From the NCBI RefSeq assembly GCF_003419895.1, contig NZ_QPMM01000014.1, forward strand, positions 62,001 through 126,000: a stretch of DNA of 64,000 bases. Reading direction: 5' to 3'. The notes beneath the pieces were generated by a model. It was not told the origin of the DNA, made no database searches, and saw nothing but the letters and a program-made list of their open reading frames with translations. How positions within the stretch are numbered: the first letter of the stretch is position 1; every line of letters starts with the position of its first letter. Positions 43,584 to 52,624 of the stretch are shown one piece after another. Source of the stretch: Chitinophaga silvatica. GTDB taxonomy: Bacteria > Bacteroidota > Bacteroidia > Chitinophagales > Chitinophagaceae. The position numbers and the translations under genes were made by a program.

Positions 43584-43856
43584 TTTTTCTGCGGCTATTT
43601 CTTTACCACTGATTCCCGGACCAGGGAAATTATCAACAAACTTAATCGTGAAGTCAGGGAAACTATCAACAAATTTAATCTTGAAATCAGGAAAGCTTGT
43701 AACATACTTCCATCTACCGGGTTTGTCTGGGAAGTTATCTACCAGCTTCACTTTTAAGTCGGCAAAACTGCTTACCACCTTTACTTTGTAATCAGGGAAA
43801 TCATCAACGATCTTAATTTTTCCATAGATCTTGGCTACGTCCACTCGCTTTTTCAT
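43557..43856 (-). CDS. Small 11-residue-repeat protein
   Basis: 99 residues from ATG 43856 (the longer frame upstream is not convincing). Residues 14-85 consist of about six repeats of roughly 11 residues with consensus [KT]-[IV]-K-[ILVF]-V-D-[DNS]-F-P-D-[FYL], for example KIKIVDDFPDY and KIKFVDSFPDF. Alternating hydrophobic positions with a turn at each F-P-D suggest a stack of short beta hairpins or a beta-solenoid. No signal peptide. I recall similar small repeat proteins of unknown role in other bacteria. Confidence 0.6.
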   Translation of the reverse strand: MKKRVDVAKIYGKIKIVDDFPDYKVKVVSSFADLKVKLVDNFPDKPGRWKYVTSFPDFKIKFVDSFPDFTIKFVDNFPGPGISGKEIAAEKLLNMLFKG

Positions 43857-44025
43857 GGTAGGATTTGATTGGGTTATTAATAAATCTAGAGTTTTTGACT
43901 GTAATTTCCAAAAAGGTAACAAAACAAATAGGGTCAAACCTCATAGCCAGGGTTGATTAATGAGTATGGGGATCTGAGAAACCAACCACTGGCGAGAGAT
44001 TAAACCGCAAATCAACTATTTATAA

Positions 44026-46062
44026 TTATCTAGACCAGATACAGCGATAGTTGAATCGTCTGTTTGGCGCTGTATCACCATTGAGTGCTAATGAGATTAC
44101 ATCCTCCAGATCAGCAGGGTTATCGCTCCATTTGAAATCGAACGTCCACTTATCGGCTGTTAATCCGAGTAATTGTCTGGGAACTGCTATTTCCATTTCA
44201 CTGCCTGAATAGCGGAAGGAGAGATCTGCAACAGCAATCCATTGTTTACCATCATAGCGCATCAGAGTAGTAGTATGATCGTCTTTCACCTGTTTATTGA
44301 TCATATAGTCGTACCCGTTCCAGCCTGTAGATGAATTATTATCAGCATCTATCAATAATAGCATCCAGTTGTTACCGGTATGTGGAGTCAACGCATTAGC
44401 AGTTGCCACATAGAAGTTTATATTTTGTTTGTCAACGGCTACTTTGCTGGTGATAATATCATTACGTCCGGAATTATTAGTGTATTGAAGATCACCGTAA
44501 CCTATATAGTCGCGGTGAAATACATCTCCTTCAGTATCCCTATATTCTATTTTAGCTTTCTTCCAGTCTGCAAACTTTCCATCCAGGTTAATCGACGTAT
44601 AGCCGTTTAGGGTAGGTATTGGTCTTACTCCCTTGTATTTGCGGATGTTTTGCGCCATTTGCATATAGTAGTTATCGGTATAACCACCTTTCATAGGCTG
44701 AATAGCTCGGTTGAATTCAGCATTGTACTGATCTACAAAGAAGTAAGGATTTTTTCTTCGCAGAAAATTTGTAGTTCCATTTTTAGGTTGATATTTACCT
44801 GCTGTCCACTCATTCCAGTCATTGATATAAAGGAACTGTGGATCTTCTTTCAATGCTTCATCCCATCTGTCCTGGAAGTAAATGCCATAACCTTCAGGAT
44901 TTTCAACTGTCTTGCCCAACCATGGTACATAAGTCGGTTCTGGCAGGTCGTATTGATTGAGGGATGGTTCACCTTTTTCACGGGTCCAGGATTTACCTAC
45001 GAGTGAAGCCGGGTGTTGTGCTGGTGTCACTGCAGCTTCTTCCTTTTTACCTTTGTGCAAGGAAACCAGGCTATCTGCCGGTAATTGTTTTACATGCTTA
45101 TTATCGAGATCATATCCAAAACTCCAGTTATCTTCCGTACCAATAAATCGTTTTCCTGCCCATTCGTAATAGCCCCACCACATAGTTCTTAGTGTAAAGA
45201 AGCTTTTTACTCCCCTGGTATAATCCTTATAGAAAGGCTCCGTATATTCAGGATCGTTATAATGCAGATGATTCTTATTTGTTTTGGCGGTGCTGTCGTA
45301 GTTATAGTTCCGCTGCGGGGCATCTACACCATTGGCATCCACCCTTGGGTTGCTGTTATACAGCAATAAAGGTTTATCATCCCAATAATACCAAAGATCT
45401 TTAAATCTTTCTTTCAAATAAATCCTTTCATAAAGCCGTTGTACTACCGGGATAACCTCTCCATTGAAAGCCCAGAAGCAAAATTTTGGAACTTTGCTAC
45501 CTTCAGCCTTCATTTTCTCCATTGTAGAGAAAACTACTTCCCATTCATCCCAATACATTTCGGCATTGGTTACATCCATAATCAGTACATCTACGCCGGC
45601 ATCTGTGAGCATCGACATATCTTTCCTTACAACATATTCATCTTTGCTAAGGAAGTAGCCCATTTCAGGTTCGCCCCAATGAAATGATCCGGCTTTCCAT
45701 GCAGGATGTTTGGCATCCATTCTGGCTTCAGGGTGCGCAGATAATACCTTGGTAACATCTGCTTCATACTCTTTTTTATTGTGATGATGATCGCGGTGCC
45801 AGGTAATATAAAAAATACCGACTACTCTTTTCTGATCATTTTTAACCGGGCCAACTTGCTGTATTCCAGGCATGGTACGACCAATTGCATCTGTAGCCAC
45901 CCAGGTATCTGAATACAAATCGCGATACGGTTTAGATTTTCTTGTGGTATCAGCTTTTTCTTTAACGGGAATTACTATTTTCTTTTTTCCAGGAGTGGCG
46001 CCTGGATCAGAAAACCCAAATCCTGCCAGCACCATGGCGCTGAGGAAAAGGTTTGTTGACAT
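44026..46062 (-). CDS. Secreted glycoside-hydrolase-like protein (GH71/GH99-type barrel) with CBM9/DOMON-like C-terminus
   Basis: 678 residues from ATG 46062 (GTG 46077 is in frame). The N-terminus is a signal (LFLSAMVLAGFGFSDP). The main part is a TIM barrel like the GH71/99 superfamily: VVGIFYITWHRDHHH, HWGEPEMGYFLSKDEYVVRK, AGVDVLIMDVTNAEMY, DKPLLLYN, FLYINDWNEWTAGKYQ. From about 520 a beta domain resembles CBM9/DOMON (LDGKFADWKKAKIEYRD, NNWMLLLIDADNNSSTGWNG). Family assignment is by style, not exact; alpha-mannan or related glycans are plausible substrates. Divergent from the beta-helix gene. Confidence 0.7.
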   Translation of the reverse strand: MSTNLFLSAMVLAGFGFSDPGATPGKKKIVIPVKEKADTTRKSKPYRDLYSDTWVATDAIGRTMPGIQQVGPVKNDQKRVVGIFYITWHRDHHHNKKEYEADVTKVLSAHPEARMDAKHPAWKAGSFHWGEPEMGYFLSKDEYVVRKDMSMLTDAGVDVLIMDVTNAEMYWDEWEVVFSTMEKMKAEGSKVPKFCFWAFNGEVIPVVQRLYERIYLKERFKDLWYYWDDKPLLLYNSNPRVDANGVDAPQRNYNYDSTAKTNKNHLHYNDPEYTEPFYKDYTRGVKSFFTLRTMWWGYYEWAGKRFIGTEDNWSFGYDLDNKHVKQLPADSLVSLHKGKKEEAAVTPAQHPASLVGKSWTREKGEPSLNQYDLPEPTYVPWLGKTVENPEGYGIYFQDRWDEALKEDPQFLYINDWNEWTAGKYQPKNGTTNFLRRKNPYFFVDQYNAEFNRAIQPMKGGYTDNYYMQMAQNIRKYKGVRPIPTLNGYTSINLDGKFADWKKAKIEYRDTEGDVFHRDYIGYGDLQYTNNSGRNDIITSKVAVDKQNINFYVATANALTPHTGNNWMLLLIDADNNSSTGWNGYDYMINKQVKDDHTTTLMRYDGKQWIAVADLSFRYSGSEMEIAVPRQLLGLTADKWTFDFKWSDNPADLEDVISLALNGDTAPNRRFNYRCIWSR

Positions 46063-46407
46063 ACTTTTGTTTCGCACGGCGTACTATTTGGTTAAATGAA
46101 TGTTTAGACTACTGGCATGGTACAACTATAGCTTTTAATAAGAAAAACGATGGCCCTTGCAGGCCATCGTTTCATTCCTGCATCTTTTTCGATAATATGA
46201 GTACTGGATTCTTCTGGACAACAATAATAGCACTCGATTTACGGTGTGGCAACCTGTACTGTCCTGACTGCTCTAAAAAATCCCGGGTTTCTAAATAGAA
46301 TTTTATTCTTTATTGGTATTTTCTTCTCTATTCATTGTATATCTTTCTTTGCTCTGTTCTTTATTATTATATTTCATCTGAACAATGAAATTTATTCCAC
46401 AACAATT
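46063..46407. other. Divergent intergenic region with a terminator-like hairpin
   Basis: About 345 bp between divergent genes. It holds the perfect hairpin AAACGATGGCC (46145-46155) / GGCCATCGTTT (46162-46172), which no annotated gene end explains. The frame running into the beta-helix gene from 46246 looks non-coding. A 33-codon frame from ATG 46198 contains CGNLYCPDC but has no other support. Confidence 0.45.
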
Positions 46408-48453
46408 ATGATAAAACGTCTACTTCTTTTAGGTTGCTGGCTTTATGGTACTCCGGTGATGTCTCAAACTATTTATCACGTATCAAATAAGCCTCTTCCT
46501 AATGTCAATTCCTTTACCAGTCTGAATAAAGCAATTGCTTCTGCTTTAGAACAATCCAATAAGCGTGTAACCATTGAGGTGCATGGTGGTACATACTTTT
46601 TGGATGAAGAAATAATTATCAGAGCTAATCAGGTAAAATGTCAGAGTCTTGAAATCAGCGCATCTGCCAATGAGAAACCTGTAATTAGTGCTGGTAAACC
46701 ACTTACATTAAAATGGAAGCCATTTAAAAATGGTATTTATGTGGCAGATGTAGCTGCGGAACAATTCGAAAGATTATATGTAAATAATGTGCCTCAGATT
46801 TTAGCAAGGTATCCGAATTATGATAGCACTCAGACTGTATTAAATGGTACTGCTGCTGATGCTTTGCAAAGAGCTGCCAAATGGACTGATGCTAATAACG
46901 GTTATTTGCATGCGCTGCATCTTCACAGATGGGGTGGTAATTCCTATAGGATTACTAAATCTGCTAATGGTAAAGTGCAGTTGACAGGCGGATGGCAAAC
47001 CAACAGGCCTGATGGCATGAATGAACAGTTAATGTATGTCGAAAATAATCTCGAAGAACTGGATGCTCCGGGCGAATGGTTTTTGGATTTTGTGGCCGGT
47101 AAACTTTATTACTTTCCGACTAAAAATGTAAATCTCTCTACCGCAAAATTTGTTGCTTCGAATCTTAAGCAAACTATTGTACTGAAAGGAGATACGGAGC
47201 ATCCAGTTAGAAATATAACGTTTAAGGGCCTACGATTTGCACATAACGAACGCACCTTTATGGAAACCAGCGAGCCTTTATTGCGCAGCGACTGGACTAT
47301 CTATCGCGGTGCTGCATTAATGCTGGATGGAACTCAGGACTGCAAAGTCTCTAATTGTGAATTTGAAGGAATTGGTGGTAATGCAATCATGCTTAGCAAC
47401 TATAGTAAAAACGATACAATTAGTGGTTGTTATATTCATCATATTGGTGGCAATGCTGTTTGTCTGATTGGTGATCCTGCTGTTGTTCGCTCGCCAAGAG
47501 ATAAATATGATGCACAACTATCGTATGAGGCAATGGACAAATACCCTGGTCCAAAAGGTAACAACTATCCTCAGTATTGTGTAGTAACTGATAACCTGAT
47601 CCATAATATAGGCCAGTTCGAAAAACAGGTTGCGGGTGTTGAAGTAGCCATATCTTCAAATATAACTATTAGTCATAATAGCATTTATGATGTGCCAAGA
47701 GCCGGAATAAATATTGGCGATGGCTGTTTTGGCGGGCATATCATTGAGTATAACGATGTATTTAATACAGTTCTTGAAACCAGTGATCACGGTGCTTTCA
47801 ATTCCTGGGGCCGCGATCGTTACTGGTCATCCGATCGCGCATATATGGATAGTATCACAATGGCGCATCCTGAAATTATTTTATTGGATGTGCAGCAACC
47901 TGTTACCATCCGAAATAACAGGTTTCGTTGCGACCATGGGTGGGATATAGATTTGGATGATGGATCAACCAATTATCGCATTTATAATAATGTTTGTTTA
48001 AATGGTGGTATTAAACTAAGAGAGGGTTTTCTGCGGGTAGTAGAAAATAATATTATGATCAATAATACTTTTCATCCTCATGTCTGGTTTAAAAATAGTC
48101 AGGATATCTTTAAACATAATATAGTAACAAGGGCTTACAGACCAGTTGAAATTTTTGTATGGGGAAAACAGGTTGATTACAATTTCTTCCCTGATTCAGA
48201 TGCGCTGAAAACCGCACAACTGGTTGGAACAGATGCTAACGGTAAAGCTGGGAATCCATTGTTTTCTGCACCAAACAAAGGCGACTATACGCTGAAGGTA
48301 AATTCACCAGCTTTTGAAATCGGATTTAAAAATATTCCAATGAATGAATTTGGAGTAAAAAATCCTATCTTAAGAAAGATTACCAAACAACCGGCCTTCC
48401 CTAAACTGGTGGAGACCAGCTATGATGGTAACGAATATCTCTTGAAAAAATAA
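46408..48453 (+). CDS. Secreted right-handed parallel beta-helix protein (GH120/GH141-like or lyase-like)
   Basis: 681 residues from ATG 46408, which gives the signal peptide LLLLGCWLYGTPVMSQ; the 54 upstream codons are rejected. A beta-helix runs from about 100 to 600, with repeated N-x-I-S-H/N-x-I turns (ITISHNSIYDVPRAGINIG, RIYNNVCLNGG). The motif SDHGAFNSWGRDRYW recurs in beta-helix glycosidases of the GH141-like group. It should act on a polysaccharide in the periplasm or at the surface. It is followed 21 bp later by a DUF1080 lipoprotein. Confidence 0.75.
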   Translation: MIKRLLLLGCWLYGTPVMSQTIYHVSNKPLPNVNSFTSLNKAIASALEQSNKRVTIEVHGGTYFLDEEIIIRANQVKCQSLEISASANEKPVISAGKPLTLKWKPFKNGIYVADVAAEQFERLYVNNVPQILARYPNYDSTQTVLNGTAADALQRAAKWTDANNGYLHALHLHRWGGNSYRITKSANGKVQLTGGWQTNRPDGMNEQLMYVENNLEELDAPGEWFLDFVAGKLYYFPTKNVNLSTAKFVASNLKQTIVLKGDTEHPVRNITFKGLRFAHNERTFMETSEPLLRSDWTIYRGAALMLDGTQDCKVSNCEFEGIGGNAIMLSNYSKNDTISGCYIHHIGGNAVCLIGDPAVVRSPRDKYDAQLSYEAMDKYPGPKGNNYPQYCVVTDNLIHNIGQFEKQVAGVEVAISSNITISHNSIYDVPRAGINIGDGCFGGHIIEYNDVFNTVLETSDHGAFNSWGRDRYWSSDRAYMDSITMAHPEIILLDVQQPVTIRNNRFRCDHGWDIDLDDGSTNYRIYNNVCLNGGIKLREGFLRVVENNIMINNTFHPHVWFKNSQDIFKHNIVTRAYRPVEIFVWGKQVDYNFFPDSDALKTAQLVGTDANGKAGNPLFSAPNKGDYTLKVNSPAFEIGFKNIPMNEFGVKNPILRKITKQPAFPKLVETSYDGNEYLLKK

Positions 48454-48474
48454 CTGTTACTAACCACAAACGTT

Positions 48475-49266
48475 ATGAAATTACAAAAGTTCTATGCCTT
48501 TCTGTTTCCTGTAGCATTAATAGCTTGCGGTGGGGCAGATAAACCTGCTGAACCTAAGTGGGTAGATTTGTTCAATGGAAAAGATATCAACGACTGGGTA
48601 GTTAAAATTCAGCATCATGAGGTGGGAGAGAATTTTGGAAATACTTTCAGAGTAGAGGATAGTATTATCAAAGTCAGGTATGATCAGTATGGCGATTTTA
48701 ATGAACAGTTTGGACATCTGTATTACAAGCAACCGTTTTCACATTTCCATCTGAAGTTTGAATACCGGTTTGTTGGGAAATGGAGTCCAACTGCTCCGGG
48801 ATATACTTTTCTGAATAGTGGAGTGATGTTTCATTCCCAGGATCCTCATACCATGCCTAAAGAGCAGGACTGGCCTATCTCTGTAGAAATGCAGCTGCTG
48901 GGTGGCTTGGGGGATGGGAAACCCAGACCAACAGGCAATATGTGCTCTCCCGGCACCAATGTAGTATACAAAGGAGTATTGGATCCCCAGCACTGCATAG
49001 AGTCGTCTTCACAGACTTATGACGGCGATCAGTGGGTGAAAGGAGAGCTGATTGTATTGGGCGATTCACTGGTAACTCATATCATCAATGGTGATACGGT
49101 ACTTCAATATAGCAAGCCACAGATTGGAGGGGGAGTGGTAAACCGATATGATCCTGCTATAAAAATTGATGGTAAGTTGTTATCATCCGGTTTTATTGCC
49201 TTGCAAAGTGAAGGACAGGAGGTAGATTTCAGAAATATTAAGATTCTGAATCTGGATGCTCATTGA
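48475..49266 (+). CDS. DUF1080 (3-keto-glycoside hydrolase-type) lipoprotein
   Basis: 263 residues. Lipobox LIAC (Cys18). DUF1080 jelly roll: WVDLFNGKDINDWVVKI, FGHLYYKQPFSHFHLKFEYRF, NSGVMFHSQDPHTMP and ISVEMQLLGG, ending FIALQSEGQEVDFRNIKI. Members have been shown to cleave 3-keto-glucosides, so it may work with an oxidoreductase not present here. Cotranscribed with the beta-helix gene; its 3' end overlaps the convergent Ada-like gene by 29 bp. Confidence 0.85.
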   Translation: MKLQKFYAFLFPVALIACGGADKPAEPKWVDLFNGKDINDWVVKIQHHEVGENFGNTFRVEDSIIKVRYDQYGDFNEQFGHLYYKQPFSHFHLKFEYRFVGKWSPTAPGYTFLNSGVMFHSQDPHTMPKEQDWPISVEMQLLGGLGDGKPRPTGNMCSPGTNVVYKGVLDPQHCIESSSQTYDGDQWVKGELIVLGDSLVTHIINGDTVLQYSKPQIGGGVVNRYDPAIKIDGKLLSSGFIALQSEGQEVDFRNIKILNLDAH

Positions 49267-50107
49267 GATGTTTCCGTGCTGCCTCCCAGCCTATGATTGC
49301 ATTTTTGCGGTTGGTAGACCAATGATATTCTCCAATTACACCGGTAGATCTTATTACCCTGTGGCATGGAATTAAAAAGGCTATCGGATTGCTGGCTACA
49401 GCGCTTCCTACAGCCCTTGCTGCCTGCGGGTTACCAGTTTGCGTTGCTAATGAAGCGTAAGTTGTTAATCCGCCGGCAGGAATTTTTAGCAAGGTTTCCC
49501 AGACCTTAATTTGAAATTGCGTGCCTTTCAGATGCAGTTTTATAGTATCCAGTTGTTTCCAATCCTGCGAAAATACAAACAAAGCATTCTGTTGGATGCT
49601 ATCTACTATTTGCTGGTATTGAGCATTCGGATAAATAGCCTTCAGCTCTGCCAATGCCTTATCAGTTCCTTTATCTACAAAGGCCATATGACAAATGCCT
49701 TTAGGCGTAGCGGCAACCATGATTAAGCCAAATGGGCTATCAGCAAATGAATAATTGATATGTAATGATTCTCCTCCATGTCTGTATTCTCCCGGCGTCA
49801 TACCTTCTATTTTAATGAACAGATCGTGAAGTCTGCCGGTTCCTGACAGCCCGGTTTCAAAAGCTGCATCTGCAATACTGGCAGCAGTTTCATTTAGAAT
49901 TCCTTTAGCATAATTTATACTCAGGTATTGCAGAAACTGTTTGGGAGTTACACCCGCCCAATCCTTAAACATCCGCTGAAAGTGGAAGTTGCTCAGGTGT
50001 ACGTATGCTGCCACATCCTCCAGACTAGGCTGTGATTTGAAGTTTGCTTTGAAATAATCAATAGCACTGGCAATTCTGTTATAATCTATTTCCTGTTGTG
50101 TGTCCAT
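49238..50107 (-). CDS. Ada-like AraC / O6-methylguanine-DNA methyltransferase fusion
   Basis: 289 residues from ATG 50107 (a TTG at 50143 is in frame). An AraC-type HTH (about 10-110, LEDVAAYVHLSNFHFQRMFK) is fused to a DNA methyltransferase domain with the acceptor Cys in IPCHRVIRSTGVIGEYHW. The N-terminal zinc (methyl-phosphotriester-sensing) domain of full Ada is absent. It directly removes alkyl groups from guanine and may regulate transcription. A -7 box TACTTTTG lies just upstream on the minus strand. Confidence 0.9.
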   Translation of the reverse strand: MDTQQEIDYNRIASAIDYFKANFKSQPSLEDVAAYVHLSNFHFQRMFKDWAGVTPKQFLQYLSINYAKGILNETAASIADAAFETGLSGTGRLHDLFIKIEGMTPGEYRHGGESLHINYSFADSPFGLIMVAATPKGICHMAFVDKGTDKALAELKAIYPNAQYQQIVDSIQQNALFVFSQDWKQLDTIKLHLKGTQFQIKVWETLLKIPAGGLTTYASLATQTGNPQAARAVGSAVASNPIAFLIPCHRVIRSTGVIGEYHWSTNRKNAIIGWEAARKHLNEHPDSES

Positions 50108-50123
50108 TTCAATTCGTTTTATA

Positions 50124-50131
50124 CAAAAGTA
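50124..50131 (-). promoter_or_regulatory. Probable -7 box of the Ada-like gene
   Basis: TACTTTTG on the minus strand, matching TAnnTTTG, 16 bp upstream of ATG 50107. It implies a leader of about 10 nt. The -33 element is weak. Confidence 0.4.
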
Positions 50132-50277
50132 GCATGTAAACAAACGATGGGAAACCCGTTTCTTGCTAAAATAAGCGCTGCTCCTAAACTGACCAAAATT
50201 GCTTTTTCTCCATTACTCCTAATTTGTTATAGATTTCTTTTTCATTTGGGTATATTTGAAAGATTAAAACTATCAAT

Positions 50278-51249
50278 ATGGAATACAGGAAATTTGGCAG
50301 AACAGGCTGGCAGGTTAGTGAAATCGGCTATGGAATGTGGGGAATGGCTGGCTGGACAGGTTCCGAAGAAGAGGAAGTAAATCAGGCATTAGACCGGGCC
50401 ATTGAATTGGGCTGTAATTTTTTTGATACAGCCTGGGCATATGGCGACGGCCTTAGTGAGGAAATATTAAATAAAACTATTCGCAGGCATGCTGGTAAAC
50501 GTTTATATGTTGCCACTAAAATTCCACCTAAGAATAGGAAATGGCCATCAAGACCGGAATATAACATTTCCGATGTATTTCCGGCCGATTATATCGTTGA
50601 GTACACTGAAAAGAGTTTGAAAAATCTGGGCGTAGAAACCATCGATCTGCAACAGTTTCACGTATGGAATGATAGCTGGTCTGATCAGGATGAATGGAAA
50701 GAAGCTATTACCAAACTCCAAAAGGACGGAAAAGTACGTGCCTGGGGTATTAGTGTAAACCGCTGGGAACCCGATAACAGCCTGGAAACCCTGAAAACCG
50801 GATTAATAGATGGGGTTCAGGTGATTTACAACATATTTGATCAGAATCCGGAAGATAACTTACTTCCACTTTGTAAAAAGCTGGATATTGGAGTAATTGC
50901 CAGGGTACCTTTTGATGAAGGTACGCTTACCGGTACATTAACCAAAGAAACAACTTTCCCGGCCGGCGATTGGCGTGCAAGCTACTTCGTACCAGAAAAT
51001 CTTAATTCAAGTGTCGACCATGCAGAGGCACTGAGGCCACTTATTCCACAGGGCATGACTATGCCGGAGATGGCACTCAGATTTATTTTGAGCAATCCTG
51101 ATATTGCTACTACCATTCCAGGAATGCGCAAACTCAGAAATGTGAATGCTAATATGGCTGCAAGTGATGGCAATGCATTATCTGCCAGTTTATTGCAGGA
51201 GCTGAAAAAACACAGGTGGGATAGAACTCCAACCGGTTGGTCACAATAG
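50278..51249 (+). CDS. Aldo/keto reductase
   Basis: 323 residues, cytoplasmic, NADPH-dependent. The AKR tetrad is visible: Asp and Tyr in FFDTAWAYGDGLSEE, Lys in YVATKIPP and His in LQQFHVW. Also VRAWGISVNRWEP and the C-terminal cofactor loop TIPGMRKLRNVNAN. It resembles the YhdN/Tas group that reduces aldehydes and ketones; the substrate is unknown. A strong inverted repeat follows it. Confidence 0.88.
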   Translation: MEYRKFGRTGWQVSEIGYGMWGMAGWTGSEEEEVNQALDRAIELGCNFFDTAWAYGDGLSEEILNKTIRRHAGKRLYVATKIPPKNRKWPSRPEYNISDVFPADYIVEYTEKSLKNLGVETIDLQQFHVWNDSWSDQDEWKEAITKLQKDGKVRAWGISVNRWEPDNSLETLKTGLIDGVQVIYNIFDQNPEDNLLPLCKKLDIGVIARVPFDEGTLTGTLTKETTFPAGDWRASYFVPENLNSSVDHAEALRPLIPQGMTMPEMALRFILSNPDIATTIPGMRKLRNVNANMAASDGNALSASLLQELKKHRWDRTPTGWSQ

Positions 51250-51264
51250 TTGCTCGCAAAAGCA

Positions 51265-51414
51265 CAAAGTTTAATATTAAGGGGCAGAGGATTTTTTTAA
51301 GTTTAAAAGGAAATAAAGCGAGTGTTTTAAGAACTAATCAGTAATTCTTAAAAAGATTCGCATCAATCCTTAATAATCTTAAAAAAATCCTCTGCCCCTT
51401 AATATTAAACTTTG
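51265..51414. repeat. Large perfect inverted repeat (37-bp arms)
   Basis: Arms 51265-51301 and 51378-51414 are exact complements over 37 bp (containing AAGGGGCAGAGGATTTTTTT) around a 76-nt loop with its own TTAAGAA/TTCTTAA repeat. It lies between convergent genes. The size exceeds a normal terminator and suggests a palindromic intergenic element. The right flank shares a motif with 15888-15910. Confidence 0.8.
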
Positions 51415-51431
51415 CTTCTTTGCGTGAAATA

Positions 51432-52523
51432 TTATGGGAATGTTAGTAGCGAATGTTGGCTGGCAGTATGAATATCCCGCCATACTCTGTTGATGGTAGT
51501 TTCTTTTCTTGCCGCATTTAATCCGCAGAAAGGATATAGTTTATCAGATATTTCAATTGAAGTATGCGCCAGTATTCTGCTTTTTGTACTTACATCTGAA
51601 AGTAGTGCCTCCGTTAAAGATTTTTGCTGTAATGCTTTCCATGATAGTTCAAATGCCTCATAGAAGGCTGTTCTTACCTCATTCATTCTGGCTTTGGATG
51701 CAACCAGAATGTCGTTGAAATAATTGATTTGGCTGGATGTATACCGCTTTAATCCTGTTCGTTGCTCAAATGACTCGGCGGCCAGTACTATGAAGTGCCG
51801 GCTCATTCCATGTATATTCACTGCCAGGGTAGTTTCTGCCATTTGCAAAAATGGATAATCAAATCCAAGACCCAGACTTTCTGCATTCACTATTTCATTA
51901 ATCTTAAAAGATCGATTTGCTGGCACTGTTACACTCTTTGCCTCAAAAGCATGGCTGCCTGTAGCTACTAGTCCAAAGTACGACCATCCAGGAATAATAT
52001 TGATTTCCTCCTTCTTCAAAATAAAAGAAAGAACTAATGGATTTCCATCATCGGTACTTTGTTGCGAACCATCTTTATTTAATAAGATGCAGTTAGCCGT
52101 AAATACAGTTGCATGTAATGCTCCACTGGCATATCTCCAGGAGCCATTAATAAGATAATTACCGTTAGCAGTTAAAGTGGCTGTACCACCTATTTCTCCG
52201 CTACCAGCAAAACATACTTTTTCATCAGCCAATAAGTTATTGGCTAAATCAGGATCGAGGAAACCGGCAAACCATCCGGCTCCGCTACATAAGGTAACTG
52301 TCCAGCCCAGACTACCGTCTGCGGCGGCAATAGCTTCCTCCAGTCTTAGTATTTCTGGTAATGTTTTTCCTGGTCCTCCGTAAACGGGAGGCACAAAAAG
52401 TTTAAACCATCCTTCCTGATATGCTAATTCCAAAAGTTTTGGATGCAAGGATTGTTGCTGCTCCGATAATGAAGCATATTCTTTAATGGTTTGGACAACT
52501 GTTTTTTTTAATATCTCTTCCAT
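51432..52523 (-). CDS. Acyl-CoA-dehydrogenase-fold flavoenzyme under TPP riboswitch control
   Basis: 363 residues from ATG 52523. The open frame runs 50 codons further upstream, but that part is the riboswitch itself. The ACAD fold shows as EGWFKLFVPPVYGGPGKTLPE, AIAAADGSLGWTVTLCSGAG, FAGSGEIGGTA, GSWRYASGALHATVFTANC and WSYFGLVATGSH. The C-terminal helices are those of the DszC/HsaA-type flavin monooxygenases rather than of true CoA dehydrogenases; the usual catalytic Glu is not apparent. The riboswitch ends about 10 nt before the ATG, so TPP should switch translation off. This suggests a role in thiamine salvage or precursor oxidation, which is inference. Confidence 0.8.
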   Translation of the reverse strand: MEEILKKTVVQTIKEYASLSEQQQSLHPKLLELAYQEGWFKLFVPPVYGGPGKTLPEILRLEEAIAAADGSLGWTVTLCSGAGWFAGFLDPDLANNLLADEKVCFAGSGEIGGTATLTANGNYLINGSWRYASGALHATVFTANCILLNKDGSQQSTDDGNPLVLSFILKKEEINIIPGWSYFGLVATGSHAFEAKSVTVPANRSFKINEIVNAESLGLGFDYPFLQMAETTLAVNIHGMSRHFIVLAAESFEQRTGLKRYTSSQINYFNDILVASKARMNEVRTAFYEAFELSWKALQQKSLTEALLSDVSTKSRILAHTSIEISDKLYPFCGLNAARKETTINRVWRDIHTASQHSLLTFP

Positions 52524-52533
52524 GATCAAATAG

Positions 52534-52619
52534 CGCTTGCCTTTCCTGACTGGCATTATCCTGTCTAAGGTTCTACGGGTGGTGATCTCAGCCTGATAGT
52601 AAGGCACCCCGGGTAAGCG
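52534..52619 (-). ncRNA. TPP riboswitch (THI element)
   Basis: On the minus strand the RNA contains, in order, P1 5' strand CGCTT, CCGGGGTGCC, GGCTGAGA, ACCCGTAGAACCT, the near-invariant GACAGGATAATGCCAG, CAGGAAAG and the P1 3' strand AAGCG. These are the conserved J2/3, J3/2 and pyrophosphate-sensing elements of the TPP aptamer, as in E. coli thiM. P1 closes 10 nt before the start codon, so ligand binding can mask translation initiation. Confidence 0.93.
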
Positions 52620-52624
52620 AATGA

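Noticed and set aside
46198..46298. 33-codon frame with CGNLYCPDC, zinc-ribbon-like
   Set aside because: Too short, no conserved context and no start signal; probably chance.
46246..46407. Hydrophobic N-terminal extension of the beta-helix gene
   Set aside because: ATG 46408 gives a normal signal peptide; the upstream frame is A+T-rich and Phe/Ile-heavy by composition.
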